Assembly (NCBI GenBank): GCA_947497195.1
Contig: CANMGM010000075.1
Span: 1 to 9,545, forward strand
Direction: 5' to 3'
DNA: 9,545 nt
Origin: Bacteroidota bacterium
GTDB taxonomy: Bacteria; Bacteroidota; Bacteroidia; M30B66
The notes under the pieces were generated by a model, which saw only the letters and a list, made by a program, of their open reading frames with translations, searched no databases and had not been told where the DNA came from. Positions 1 through 7,361 of the stretch are shown here, in pieces (position 1 is the stretch's first letter; each line of letters starts with the position of its first letter). A program made the translations under genes and the position numbers.

Positions 1-2
1 AA

Positions 3-1670
3 AAAGGTGTGTTGGTAAAAGCTGTAACACGTGGCGATGGGGTTCAGGGTGATGAAGTTACGGCCAATGTGCGCACCATTCGTTCGATTCCCTTGCGCTT
101 AAAAGGCGATGGTTTTCTGGAGCGCTTCGAAATCCGGGGCGAGATTTTTATGCCCTTGAAGCGTTTTGAGGAACTGAATAATAACCGCAAAGCCGAACTC
201 GAAGATTTGGGTTACGACGAAGAACAAATTGCCGAACGACTCTTCAAAAATCCACGCAATGCAACAGCGGGTTCGCTCAAAATGCAGGAGAGTGCTGAGG
301 TGGCAAAACGCAAGCTCGATTGTTTTATGTATGCATTGATGGGAGATGGATATGAGGTGGATAGTCATTATAGCAACTTGAGGCTCGCCGCTTCCTGGGG
401 CTTTCCAATTTCGGAATATACCGGAACCTGCGCAGATCTGGATGCGGTGTTCAACTTCATTGATCGTTGGGATGCAGAGCGCGATAAACTTCCGTTTGAA
501 ATCGACGGTATTGTTGTAAAGGTGAACGAATATGCGGTGCAGCGTGTGCTCGGAAATACGGCCAAATCGCCGCGCTGGGCCATGGCGTATAAGTTCAAGG
601 CAAGGCAGGCCTACACGCTTTTGGAGCAGATTACCTATCAGGTTGGAAGAACCGGTGCCATCACGCCGGTAGCCAATTTGAAGCCTGTGTTTTTGGCCGG
701 AACAACCGTGAAGCGCGCTTCGCTGCACAATGCCGATTTTATTGCGGCAATGGATATCCGCGAAGGCGACATGGTGTATGTGGAGAAAGGCGGTGAAATT
801 ATCCCGAAAATTGTTGCTGTTGATGCAGCGAAGCGCGATTTGTTCAGCGTACCGCATCAATACATCGAACAGTGTCCGGAATGCAATTCGACTTTGGTGC
901 GTAAGGAAGGCGAAGCCAATCATTACTGCCCGAACGAGGCTGGCTGTCCACCGCAGATTGCCGGACGCATTATTCATTTTGTGAGCCGCAAGGCATTGGA
1001 CATTAACACACTAGGCGAAAAGACCATTGAGCAGTTTGTGGCCGCCGGATTGATTCACACCATTGCCGATTTGTATGATTTAAAATCCGAACAAATACTT
1101 CAGTTGGAAGGATTCAAAGAATTGAGCACCAAAAATATACTGGATGGAATTGACGCTTCCAAGTCGATTCCGTTTGAGCGCGTTTTATTTGCACTCGGCA
1201 TTCGGTATGTGGGCGAAACAGTAGCGAAAAAGCTAGCCATTCATTTTGGTTCGCTCGATGCCTTGATGAATGCTACACAGGAAGCCTTGCTCGAAGCCGA
1301 AGAGATTGGAGGTGTGATTGCACAATCCATTGCCGATTATTTTTCAACACCGGCCAATCGCTTGATTATTGAGCGATTAAAGGCTGTAGGCTTGCAATTT
1401 GCCATTGATGAGGCGGCATACAAGCCCAAAACAGACCGATTGTTAGGAAAAAGCTTTGTTGTATCAGGGGTTTTTAGCTTATTTTCGCGCGACGAATTGA
1501 AGAAGAAGATAGAAGAACACGGAGGGAAAGTGCTTTCGGGAGTAAGCGGTGCAACAAATTACCTTGTGGCAGGCGAAAACATGGGTCCCGAAAAGCGTAA
1601 AAAAGCAGAAAAGCTTGGTGTTCCGATTATCTCAGAATCGCAGTTTGCCGAAATGATTGAAGAAGCATGA
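3..1670 (+). CDS. ligA: NAD+-dependent DNA ligase LigA, 5' partial
   Basis: Seals nicks in duplex DNA during replication and repair, using NAD+ as AMP donor. The frame is open to the left edge; the GTG at 9 is an internal valine, not the start. Comparison with E. coli LigA suggests about 120-130 N-terminal residues are missing, including domain Ia and the KxDG lysine that is adenylated. Counting from the codon at 9, visible parts are TRGDG (7-11), RGE (43-45), NPRNATAGSL (81-90), DGIVVKV (166-172) and the AYKF lysine (K195) of the nucleotidyltransferase. Then come the OB-fold (GRTGAITPVANLKPV, 213-227), a Cys4 zinc finger (C289, C292, C307, C313), helix-hairpin-helix repeats (about 320-460) and a BRCT domain (about 477-553). 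Everything downstream of the cut looks intact. The TGA stop overlaps the next gene's ATG as ATGA. Identification is very secure; only the 5' end is unknown. Confidence 0.97.
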   Translation, partial: KGVLVKAVTRGDGVQGDEVTANVRTIRSIPLRLKGDGFLERFEIRGEIFMPLKRFEELNNNRKAELEDLGYDEEQIAERLFKNPRNATAGSLKMQESAEVAKRKLDCFMYALMGDGYEVDSHYSNLRLAASWGFPISEYTGTCADLDAVFNFIDRWDAERDKLPFEIDGIVVKVNEYAVQRVLGNTAKSPRWAMAYKFKARQAYTLLEQITYQVGRTGAITPVANLKPVFLAGTTVKRASLHNADFIAAMDIREGDMVYVEKGGEIIPKIVAVDAAKRDLFSVPHQYIEQCPECNSTLVRKEGEANHYCPNEAGCPPQIAGRIIHFVSRKALDINTLGEKTIEQFVAAGLIHTIADLYDLKSEQILQLEGFKELSTKNILDGIDASKSIPFERVLFALGIRYVGETVAKKLAIHFGSLDALMNATQEALLEAEEIGGVIAQSIADYFSTPANRLIIERLKAVGLQFAIDEAAYKPKTDRLLGKSFVVSGVFSLFSRDELKKKIEEHGGKVLSGVSGATNYLVAGENMGPEKRKKAEKLGVPIISESQFAEMIEEA

Positions 1671-2254
1671 TTGAAAAACTGAAGCATAACCTGGCGCACT
1701 ACCAACTTCGCAGAGAAGCCCTACAACTGGTACGGCAGAAGAAAGATCCCAACATTCACCGAAACGCGAGCATTGGTATACTTTACAATGCAACCGAGCG
1801 AGAAACGTTTGAGGTAGTACGCGAATTCTACCGCGACTTGCGAAGCAATGGAAATGCACCTGCCTCGCTTGGATACATTGATTTTAAGGAAGTAACATTT
1901 CATCCGCTTGCACGACCTGAGAGTGATTATTTCTTTAAACATCAACTCAACTGGATGCAAAAGCCATCCGGTACAGTGGTTGAAAACTTTATCAATGAGC
2001 CTTTTGATATCCTTATCAATCTAACGCTCAGCGATTTTTATCCGATTGATTACATCGCAGCTTTATCTAAAGCAGGTGTTAAAATAGGTCGACTCGAGAG
2101 TGCCGTTTCGTTTTGTTACGACATGAGTTTTCAGAATGGCGACAATGCCGATCTGAAATCGTTTGCCTACACCATCATTCATTACCTAAGCAACATCAAC
2201 AATGACGCACAGCACGTTCAGCGGAACCGGAGTAGCCATCATCACGCCGTTTGA
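1667..2254 (+). CDS. DUF6913-like protein of unknown function
   Basis: A 195-residue, probably cytosolic protein. I see no signal peptide, membrane segment or known catalytic motif. The N-terminus (1-27) is basic and looks helical. It is followed by an alpha/beta-like core with hydrophobic strands at SIGILY (35-40) and FDILINLT (113-120), and a conserved-looking region GVKIGRLES (137-145). The pattern resembles the Bacteroidota family DUF6913, which I recall being found near ligA and dapA; this assignment is from memory of family sequences and no search was run. The start is fixed by the ATGA overlap with ligA. The last 17 residues (from 179), rich in Asn, Arg and His, are encoded over the start of dapA in another frame and probably are not part of the conserved fold. 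Function is unknown; position suggests only co-transcription with ligA and dapA. Confidence 0.85.
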   Translation: MIEKLKHNLAHYQLRREALQLVRQKKDPNIHRNASIGILYNATERETFEVVREFYRDLRSNGNAPASLGYIDFKEVTFHPLARPESDYFFKHQLNWMQKPSGTVVENFINEPFDILINLTLSDFYPIDYIAALSKAGVKIGRLESAVSFCYDMSFQNGDNADLKSFAYTIIHYLSNINNDAQHVQRNRSSHHHAV

Positions 2255-3107
2255 TCCGCAAGGCAAGCCCGATCATGCTGCGATACGCCATTTAGTTGGT
2301 TATCTGGCCGAAAATGGGGTTGATGTAATTGTTGTTCTTGGAACTACAGGCGAATCGGTTACACTTTTTGAAGACGAACAGAAAGCCGTAACTCAAACGG
2401 TAGTAGAAGCCAATGCCGGTCGATGTACAATCATGGTGGGCATAGGCGGAAATCATACAGCAGCCTTGGAGCAGAAAATTGCGCGGACCGATTTTGCCGG
2501 CATCGACGGAATTCTATCCGTTTCGCCTTATTACAACAAGCCTGTTCAGGAAGGAATTGTGCGGCATTACGAAGTTTTGTCATCTGTAGCGCCGATTCCA
2601 TTGATGCTTTACAATGTTCCGGGCCGCACCGGCAGTAACATGAGTATCGATACGACGCTTCGCATTGCACACGATTGCAAAAACGTGGTTGGAATCAAGG
2701 AAGCATCCGGCAACATGGAACAAATCATGACCATCATGCGCGATCGTCCCAAGGAATTTCTCATGATTTCGGGTGATGATGCGCTTACCCTGCCAATTCT
2801 TGCAAGTGGCGGCGATGGCGCCATTTCGGTTGTTGCCAATGCCTTTCCACAGCTGTATTCTGCGATGGTACGTTTCGCGATGGAAGGGCAAACCGAACGG
2901 GCACTTCCGATTCACACGGCATTGCTCGAATTTACGCGATTGATGTTTGCCGATGGCAGCCCAGGAGGAATTAAAGCGGCCTTGAAGGTTCTTGGCATGT
3001 GCAATGAATACGTTCGTTTGCCTTTGGTTAATGTGCGCCCCGATATTTACAAAGCCATTGAACATGAGGTTTATAAACTCAATCAATTTAAGGCTCATTT
3101 AGACTAA
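2202..3107 (+). CDS. dapA: 4-hydroxy-tetrahydrodipicolinate synthase DapA
   Basis: Condenses pyruvate with aspartate 4-semialdehyde, the first committed step towards diaminopimelate (for peptidoglycan) and lysine. At 301 residues it has the normal length for this TIM-barrel aldolase family. Key residues can be placed: GTTGES (47-52) with the catalytic Thr pair, Y111 in PYYNKP, Y137 and R142 in YNVPGRTG, and the Schiff-base lysine K166 in GIKEASGN. SGDDAL (190-195) and GGDGAISV (203-210) are also typical. The chosen ATG gives the usual short lead into FSGTGVAIITPF; no other start fits. It lies 53 nt inside the preceding gene in a different frame, so ribosomes finishing that gene may reinitiate here. 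There is no Shine-Dalgarno. glmM follows after 15 nt. N-acetylneuraminate lyase is a family alternative, but the DapA-type motifs and the context favour DapA. Confidence 0.95.
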   Translation: MTHSTFSGTGVAIITPFDPQGKPDHAAIRHLVGYLAENGVDVIVVLGTTGESVTLFEDEQKAVTQTVVEANAGRCTIMVGIGGNHTAALEQKIARTDFAGIDGILSVSPYYNKPVQEGIVRHYEVLSSVAPIPLMLYNVPGRTGSNMSIDTTLRIAHDCKNVVGIKEASGNMEQIMTIMRDRPKEFLMISGDDALTLPILASGGDGAISVVANAFPQLYSAMVRFAMEGQTERALPIHTALLEFTRLMFADGSPGGIKAALKVLGMCNEYVRLPLVNVRPDIYKAIEHEVYKLNQFKAHLD

Positions 3108-3122
3108 TCGAATTTAACAGAT

Positions 3123-4526
3123 ATGGCATTAATCAAATCTATTTCCGGCATTCGCGGTACCATTGGAGGTGCACCTGGCGAAGGCTTATCGCCGGTTGAC
3201 ATTGTAAAATTTACTTCGGCCTTTGCTACCTGGGTAAAATCGAATAATCCGCAAGGACGCATTACGATTGTAATTGGTCGCGATGCGCGCATTTCGGGCG
3301 AGATGTTCCGCAACCTGGTTGTAGGAACCTTGCAAGGTATGGGCATCGATGTAATCGATCTCGGATTGAGCACCACGCCAACTGTTGAAATGGCGGTTAA
3401 CATGGAGAATGCGCAGGCTGGAATTATCCTCACGGCGAGTCACAATCCGAAGCAATGGAATGCACTGAAATTGCTCAACGAACGCGGCGAATTTATTTCT
3501 GCTGCCGATGGTCAGGCTGTACTCGATATGGCCGAGAAGGAGCAGTTTGATTATGCCGATGTGAATCAATTGGGACGTCACTTGGTGATGGACGGCTATA
3601 TCCAGAAGCACATCGAGAAAATTTTGAATCTTCCGCTTGTTGATCGCGATGCGATTGCTGCAAAAGGCTTTAGAATCGTTGTGGATGCGGTGAATTCGAC
3701 CGGTGGCATTGCCGTTCCAATGTTGCTTAAAGCCTTAGGTGTTGAGGCCATTACCGAATTGTATTGCACGCCCGATGGGAAGTTTCCGCACAACCCGGAG
3801 CCACTGCCCGAGCATTTGCGCGATTTGAGTGAAACGGTTGTAAAGCAGAAAGCGCATTTGGGAATTTCTGTAGATCCCGATGTGGACCGTTTGGCGCTGG
3901 TTTGCGAAGATGGAGAGATGTTTGGAGAAGAATATACCCTTGTTGCCGTTGCTGATTATGTGTTGAAAAATACACCTGGTAATACAGTGTCGAATTTGAG
4001 TTCGACCCGCGCTCTGCGAGTTGTTACAGAGAAATACAAGCAAAAATACTTTGCTTCGGCTGTTGGTGAGGTAAATGTGGTAGAAATGATGAAGGCAAAC
4101 AATGCCATCATCGGGGGCGAAGGCAATGGTGGGATTATCTATCCTGAATTGCATAACGGCCGCGATGCCTTGGTTGGAATAGCATTGTTTTTAACGCATC
4201 TGGCAAAGTATGGGAAATCGGTTTCGATGCTTCGGGCAACGTATCCGAATTATTTCATTTCGAAGAACAAAATTGAGCTTACACCCGAAATTAATGTCGA
4301 TGAGATCCTAAGCCGTGTTCATGAGAAATACGCCAAACAGCCTGTGAATACAATCGATGGATTGAAAATCGAATTCGATCACACCTGGGTGCACCTACGT
4401 AAGTCGAATACTGAGCCCATCATTCGCATTTACAGCGAAGCCGAAAACATGGTTACTGCCGATAATTTGGCCAACAAAATTATTCGCGACATCAAGGAAT
4501 TTACATCTGAAATGATGCTTAAATAG
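3123..4526 (+). CDS. glmM: Phosphoglucosamine mutase (GlmM-like phosphohexomutase)
   Basis: Expected to interconvert glucosamine 6-phosphate and glucosamine 1-phosphate on the way to UDP-GlcNAc for peptidoglycan and LPS. It belongs to the alpha-D-phosphohexomutase family with four visible parts. The phosphoserine loop is TASHNPKQWN (104-113, Ser106), the Mg-binding loop DPDVDR (251-256), the sugar-specificity loop GGEGNGG (331-337) and the phosphate-binding loop RKSNTEPIIR (426-435). At 467 residues it is somewhat longer than E. coli GlmM (445). The sugar loop and the SNTEP motif differ from the classical GlmM versions (GGExSGH and SGTEP) and recall archaeal-type and Bacteroidota enzymes. Phosphoglucomutase or phosphomannomutase activity is therefore possible. 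The start gives the typical MALIKSISGIRGTIGG opening, 15 nt after dapA. Family certain, exact substrate less so. Confidence 0.88.
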   Translation: MALIKSISGIRGTIGGAPGEGLSPVDIVKFTSAFATWVKSNNPQGRITIVIGRDARISGEMFRNLVVGTLQGMGIDVIDLGLSTTPTVEMAVNMENAQAGIILTASHNPKQWNALKLLNERGEFISAADGQAVLDMAEKEQFDYADVNQLGRHLVMDGYIQKHIEKILNLPLVDRDAIAAKGFRIVVDAVNSTGGIAVPMLLKALGVEAITELYCTPDGKFPHNPEPLPEHLRDLSETVVKQKAHLGISVDPDVDRLALVCEDGEMFGEEYTLVAVADYVLKNTPGNTVSNLSSTRALRVVTEKYKQKYFASAVGEVNVVEMMKANNAIIGGEGNGGIIYPELHNGRDALVGIALFLTHLAKYGKSVSMLRATYPNYFISKNKIELTPEINVDEILSRVHEKYAKQPVNTIDGLKIEFDHTWVHLRKSNTEPIIRIYSEAENMVTADNLANKIIRDIKEFTSEMMLK

Positions 4527-4532
4527 TAGTTA

Positions 4533-5684
4533 ATGACACCAATCTATCTCGACAACGCAGCTACCACACAAATCGATCCTGAAGTCGTTCAGGCAATGCT
4601 GCCCTATCTGAATACGCATTTCGGTAATCCTTCGTCTATCCATTCGTTTGGTCGCATCACGCGAACTGCCATTGAACAGGCGCGTAAGCAAATTGCTTCA
4701 TTGATAGGGTCTTCACCTTCCGAGATATTTTTCACCTCAGGCGGAACAGAGGCCAACAACATGGCGATTGTGCGCAGCATTCGCGATTTGAAGATCAAAC
4801 ATGCGATAAGCTCCCCAATTGAACACCATGCTGTATCGCACACCCTTGAGGCCCTGCGCGATGAAGGCGCGATTTCGCTCAGTTGGGTGAATTTGGATAA
4901 AACAGGCAAAGTCGATTTGAATCATCTTGAACTTTTGCTGAGTCAAAATCCGGGGAGTTTCGTTTCGCTGATGCATGCCAACAATGAGTTGGGAACTATG
5001 CTGCCTTTGCGCGAAACCACCGAACTGGTAAAGAAATACCAAGGCATTTTCCATAGCGATACTGTGCAAACACTGGGACATTTCCCAATCAATGTGCAGG
5101 AATGTCAGGTCGATTTTCTGAACTGTGCAGCACATAAGTTTCACGGACCCAAGGGTATCGGATTCATTTACATCCGCTCCGGAACGGGCATTCATCCGTT
5201 TATATACGGAGGTGCACAGGAACGCAACATGCGCGGAGGTACCGAGAACCTTTCCGGAATTGTAGGTTTAGCCAAAGCGCTCGAAATTGCTACGAATGAG
5301 ATGGATGCGCATAGCATGCACATTCGCGCTTTGAAGAATTACATGGCCGAAAAGTTGCAAACTGAAATTCCCGGTGTGGCATTTAACGGCGATGTATCAG
5401 ACAATTCGCTTTACACGGTGTTGAATGTTTCATTTCCGCCTTCACCCGCTGGTGAAATGTTGTTGTTTAGCTTAGATATTCAAGGAATCGCAGCCTCGGG
5501 CGGAAGTGCCTGTTCATCTGGGTCTGATGTTGGCTCACACGTACTTAAAGCGATTGGTGCAGATTCATCTCGTTCGCACGTTCGGTTTTCGTTCAGTAAA
5601 TTTACCACGCGCCACGAAATCGACAGGACGATCGAAGTATTGAAGGGAATTTTTGTTGCCGATAAATCTGCCTTGAATGCCTGA
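4533..5684 (+). CDS. Cysteine desulfurase, NifS/IscS type
   Basis: A PLP-dependent fold-type I enzyme that takes sulfur from L-cysteine as a persulfide and releases alanine. The sulfur feeds Fe-S clusters, tRNA thiolation or cofactors. Visible features are YLDNAATT (5-12), GTEANN (71-76), the cofactor-stacking histidine in EHHAV (97-101), SDTVQ (175-179; D176 and Q179 contact PLP), the PLP lysine K202 in AHKFHGPKG, RGGTEN (234-239) and the persulfide cysteine C327 in GSACSSGSDVGSH. The loop carrying C327 is of the longer class I (NifS/IscS) kind, not SufS. At 383 residues it ends before the C-terminal extension that E. coli IscS uses to dock IscU. No iscU, iscA, suf or mnmA gene is adjacent, so its sulfur acceptor cannot be named. 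It starts 6 nt after glmM and overlaps gpsA by 8 nt. Confidence 0.92.
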   Translation: MTPIYLDNAATTQIDPEVVQAMLPYLNTHFGNPSSIHSFGRITRTAIEQARKQIASLIGSSPSEIFFTSGGTEANNMAIVRSIRDLKIKHAISSPIEHHAVSHTLEALRDEGAISLSWVNLDKTGKVDLNHLELLLSQNPGSFVSLMHANNELGTMLPLRETTELVKKYQGIFHSDTVQTLGHFPINVQECQVDFLNCAAHKFHGPKGIGFIYIRSGTGIHPFIYGGAQERNMRGGTENLSGIVGLAKALEIATNEMDAHSMHIRALKNYMAEKLQTEIPGVAFNGDVSDNSLYTVLNVSFPPSPAGEMLLFSLDIQGIAASGGSACSSGSDVGSHVLKAIGADSSRSHVRFSFSKFTTRHEIDRTIEVLKGIFVADKSALNA

Positions 5685-6696
5685 ATTGGAAGCTAATTCA
5701 TTGCCTGCAGTGGGCGTAATTGGAGGTGGTAGTTGGGCAAGTGCGCTTGTGAAAATCTTGTCCGAAGGCAATATTCGCATTCATTGGTGGATGCGCTCTT
5801 CGGAACAAAAGGAGCATATCCTGCAACACAAGCACAATCCGAATTATCTCAGCGATATTGTTTTCGATCTTTCAAAAGTTTATCCGACCAATGATTTGAA
5901 GCAGCTTGTTTCGCAGTCTGAAATTTTGCTGCTAGCTTTACCTGCTGCCTTTCTAGAAGAAACGCTTTCGGGTTTGTCTTCTGCAGATATGAAAGGAAAG
6001 CTGGTTTTTTCAGCCGTCAAGGGTATGATTCCGTCGTGCGATGAAACGGTGAGCGAATTTCTGATCAATTGGTTCGAACTGAGTGCTGAACAGCTTGGCG
6101 TAATTGCAGGCCCTTGTCATTCGGAGGAAGTTGCGCTCGAACGTCGTTCATACCTAAGTATTTCGGCTAATGCCCTCGGCGCTGCTGAGCAGATGGCCGG
6201 TTTGCTGCGCTGCCGATACATTCATACCCATACGCTCGATTGCGATGTGCAGGCAATCGAATATGCAACCGTTATGAAGAATGTCTTTGCGCTGGCTTCG
6301 GGAATTGCGCGTGGATTGAATTATGGCGATAATTTCCAGGCGGTTTTAATTGCCAATGCGATGCAGGAAATGAAGCGTTTACTGGATGCGTTGTTGCCAC
6401 GCGATGGCAGAGATACCAACGAAAGTGCATTTTTAGGCGATTTATTGGTAACAGCCTATTCGCCATTTTCGCGAAATCGCATTTTTGGGCAAATGATTGG
6501 AAAAGGGTACACGGTGAAAGCGGCACGTATGGAAATGAATATGATTGCCGAAGGGTATTTTGCTGTTCGCTCCTTGATGCACAACATCAGGCAAAACGAA
6601 CTAAAACTTCCAATCTGTCAGACTGTTTACGCTATTTTGTACGAAAGCGAACCTGCATTCAAGGCATTTAAAAAACTTGAATCGGCGCTCCATTAA
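5677..6696 (+). CDS. gpsA: Glycerol-3-phosphate dehydrogenase [NAD(P)+] GpsA
   Basis: Reduces dihydroxyacetone phosphate to sn-glycerol 3-phosphate, the backbone precursor of phospholipids, in the cytosol. The 339-residue protein has the full family layout. The N-terminal Rossmann fold carries the dinucleotide motif GGGSWASAL (16-24), then SAVKGM (112-117, K115) and GPCHSEEVALER (145-156). The C-terminal helical domain has the catalytic lysine K201 in VMKNVFALASGIARGL, then FLGDLLVTAYSPFSRNRIFG (252-271) and AEGYFAVRSL (291-300). GSW in place of the enterobacterial GSY/GTAL wording, and CHSEE in the GPxxxxE motif, are what I expect in Bacteroidota. The start overlaps the last codons of the cysteine desulfurase gene by 8 nt, and no other ATG precedes the Rossmann motif. 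It is the last gene of the plus-strand run and converges on the nuclease gene with 2 nt between the stops. Confidence 0.95.
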   Translation: MPELEANSLPAVGVIGGGSWASALVKILSEGNIRIHWWMRSSEQKEHILQHKHNPNYLSDIVFDLSKVYPTNDLKQLVSQSEILLLALPAAFLEETLSGLSSADMKGKLVFSAVKGMIPSCDETVSEFLINWFELSAEQLGVIAGPCHSEEVALERRSYLSISANALGAAEQMAGLLRCRYIHTHTLDCDVQAIEYATVMKNVFALASGIARGLNYGDNFQAVLIANAMQEMKRLLDALLPRDGRDTNESAFLGDLLVTAYSPFSRNRIFGQMIGKGYTVKAARMEMNMIAEGYFAVRSLMHNIRQNELKLPICQTVYAILYESEPAFKAFKKLESALH

Positions 6697-6698
6697 CC

Positions 6699-7313
6699 TT
6701 ATTGCCTTTTGGCAAGCTCATCTCGAATTTTACCGGCTTTTTCATAAGCCTCGTCTTCAATGGCCTGCTTGAGCATTTCTTTCAATTCTTCCTTGTTTTT
6801 GCTCGAAAACTCACTGCCTTCAGATGCAGGTGCTCCGCTACCTTGCGATTGTCCTTCGGGATAAGTGCTCGTCGGTTCTGATACGGCACTATCGGGATTA
6901 TCGTCGATGAGTATGCCTGCCGAACTGAGAATAGAATCGTAGGTGTAGATAGGGCAATTGAAACGCAATGCTAAGGCAATAGCATCCGATGTACGCGCAT
7001 CTACTTCAACTTCATTCGCTCCGTTTTGGTGGCAAATTAACTTTGCATAAAAGATTCCTTCAGCCAGATTGTAAATGAGAACCTCCTTCACCTGAATCAT
7101 AAACGATTCGGCGAATGTTTTAAACAAATCGTGCGTGAGCGGACGGCTGGGAGCCATTTTCTCCAACTCAATGGCTATTGCCTGCGCTTCGAAGCCACCG
7201 ATAATTATGGGTAAACGTCTCTTTCCACCACTTTCGCCTAACACGAGTGCATAGGCTCCGCTTTGGGTTTGACTGTAGGACAAGCCTGATATTTCGAGTC
7301 GAATTTTTTTCAT
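6699..7313 (-). CDS. Bifunctional nuclease (DUF151) domain protein with C-terminal UVR motif
   Basis: 204 residues in three parts. Residues 1-135 form a BFN/DUF151 domain, recognisable from GESGGKRRLPIIIGGFEAQA (26-45), RPLTHDL (57-63) and VDARTSDAIALALR (104-117). Residues 138-170 are a Ser/Gly/Pro/Glu-rich, probably disordered linker. Residues 174-203 (EELKEMLKQAIEDEAYEKAG and following) form a UVR helical hairpin like those of UvrB and UvrC. BFN proteins take their name from plant members with reported DNase and RNase activity; the role of bacterial members is poorly defined. The UVR motif suggests a protein-protein contact, possibly with the Uvr system, but this is inference. It is the third gene after etfB and etfA on this strand, 48 nt behind etfA. 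That gap holds an inverted repeat ending just ahead of the start codon. The ATG at 7313 gives the standard domain opening. Confidence 0.9.
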   Translation of the reverse strand: MKKIRLEISGLSYSQTQSGAYALVLGESGGKRRLPIIIGGFEAQAIAIELEKMAPSRPLTHDLFKTFAESFMIQVKEVLIYNLAEGIFYAKLICHQNGANEVEVDARTSDAIALALRFNCPIYTYDSILSSAGILIDDNPDSAVSEPTSTYPEGQSQGSGAPASEGSEFSSKNKEELKEMLKQAIEDEAYEKAGKIRDELAKRQ

Positions 7314-7317
7314 TCTT

Positions 7318-7338
7318 GTTTCGTTAAAAGTACGAAAC
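7318..7338. repeat. Perfect 7-bp inverted repeat ahead of the nuclease gene
   Basis: GTTTCGT (7318-7324) and ACGAAAC (7332-7338) are exact reverse complements separated by 7 nt. The repeat lies in the 48-nt gap between the etfA stop and the nuclease gene start, ending 4 nt before the ATG on the minus strand. No T-run follows on that strand, so it does not look like a standard intrinsic terminator. It could be a regulator site or an mRNA hairpin that limits translation of the nuclease gene relative to etfBA. A 7-bp match in AT-rich DNA can also arise by chance. Confidence 0.5.
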
Positions 7339-7361
7339 TATTTGAAGCGAAAAACTGATTT

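Noticed and set aside
9..11. GTG at 9 as the ligA start
   Set aside because: The frame is open to the left edge, and this valine corresponds to an internal position of the adenylation domain just after the missing KxDG motif.
99..977. Long minus-strand open frame (292 codons) opposite ligA
   Set aside because: It lies entirely antisense to clearly conserved ligA sequence and its translation is Cys/His/Phe-rich with no family resemblance. It is explained by the codon pattern of ligA.
2580..3098. 172-codon minus-strand frame inside dapA
   Set aside because: Antisense shadow of dapA with no upstream signal and no protein-like composition.
6702..6715. Small hairpin TTGCC-TTTT-GGCAA at the gpsA/nuclease convergence, possible bidirectional terminator
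   Set aside because: The stem is only 5 bp, it lies within the last codons of the nuclease gene, and no T-run follows on either strand.
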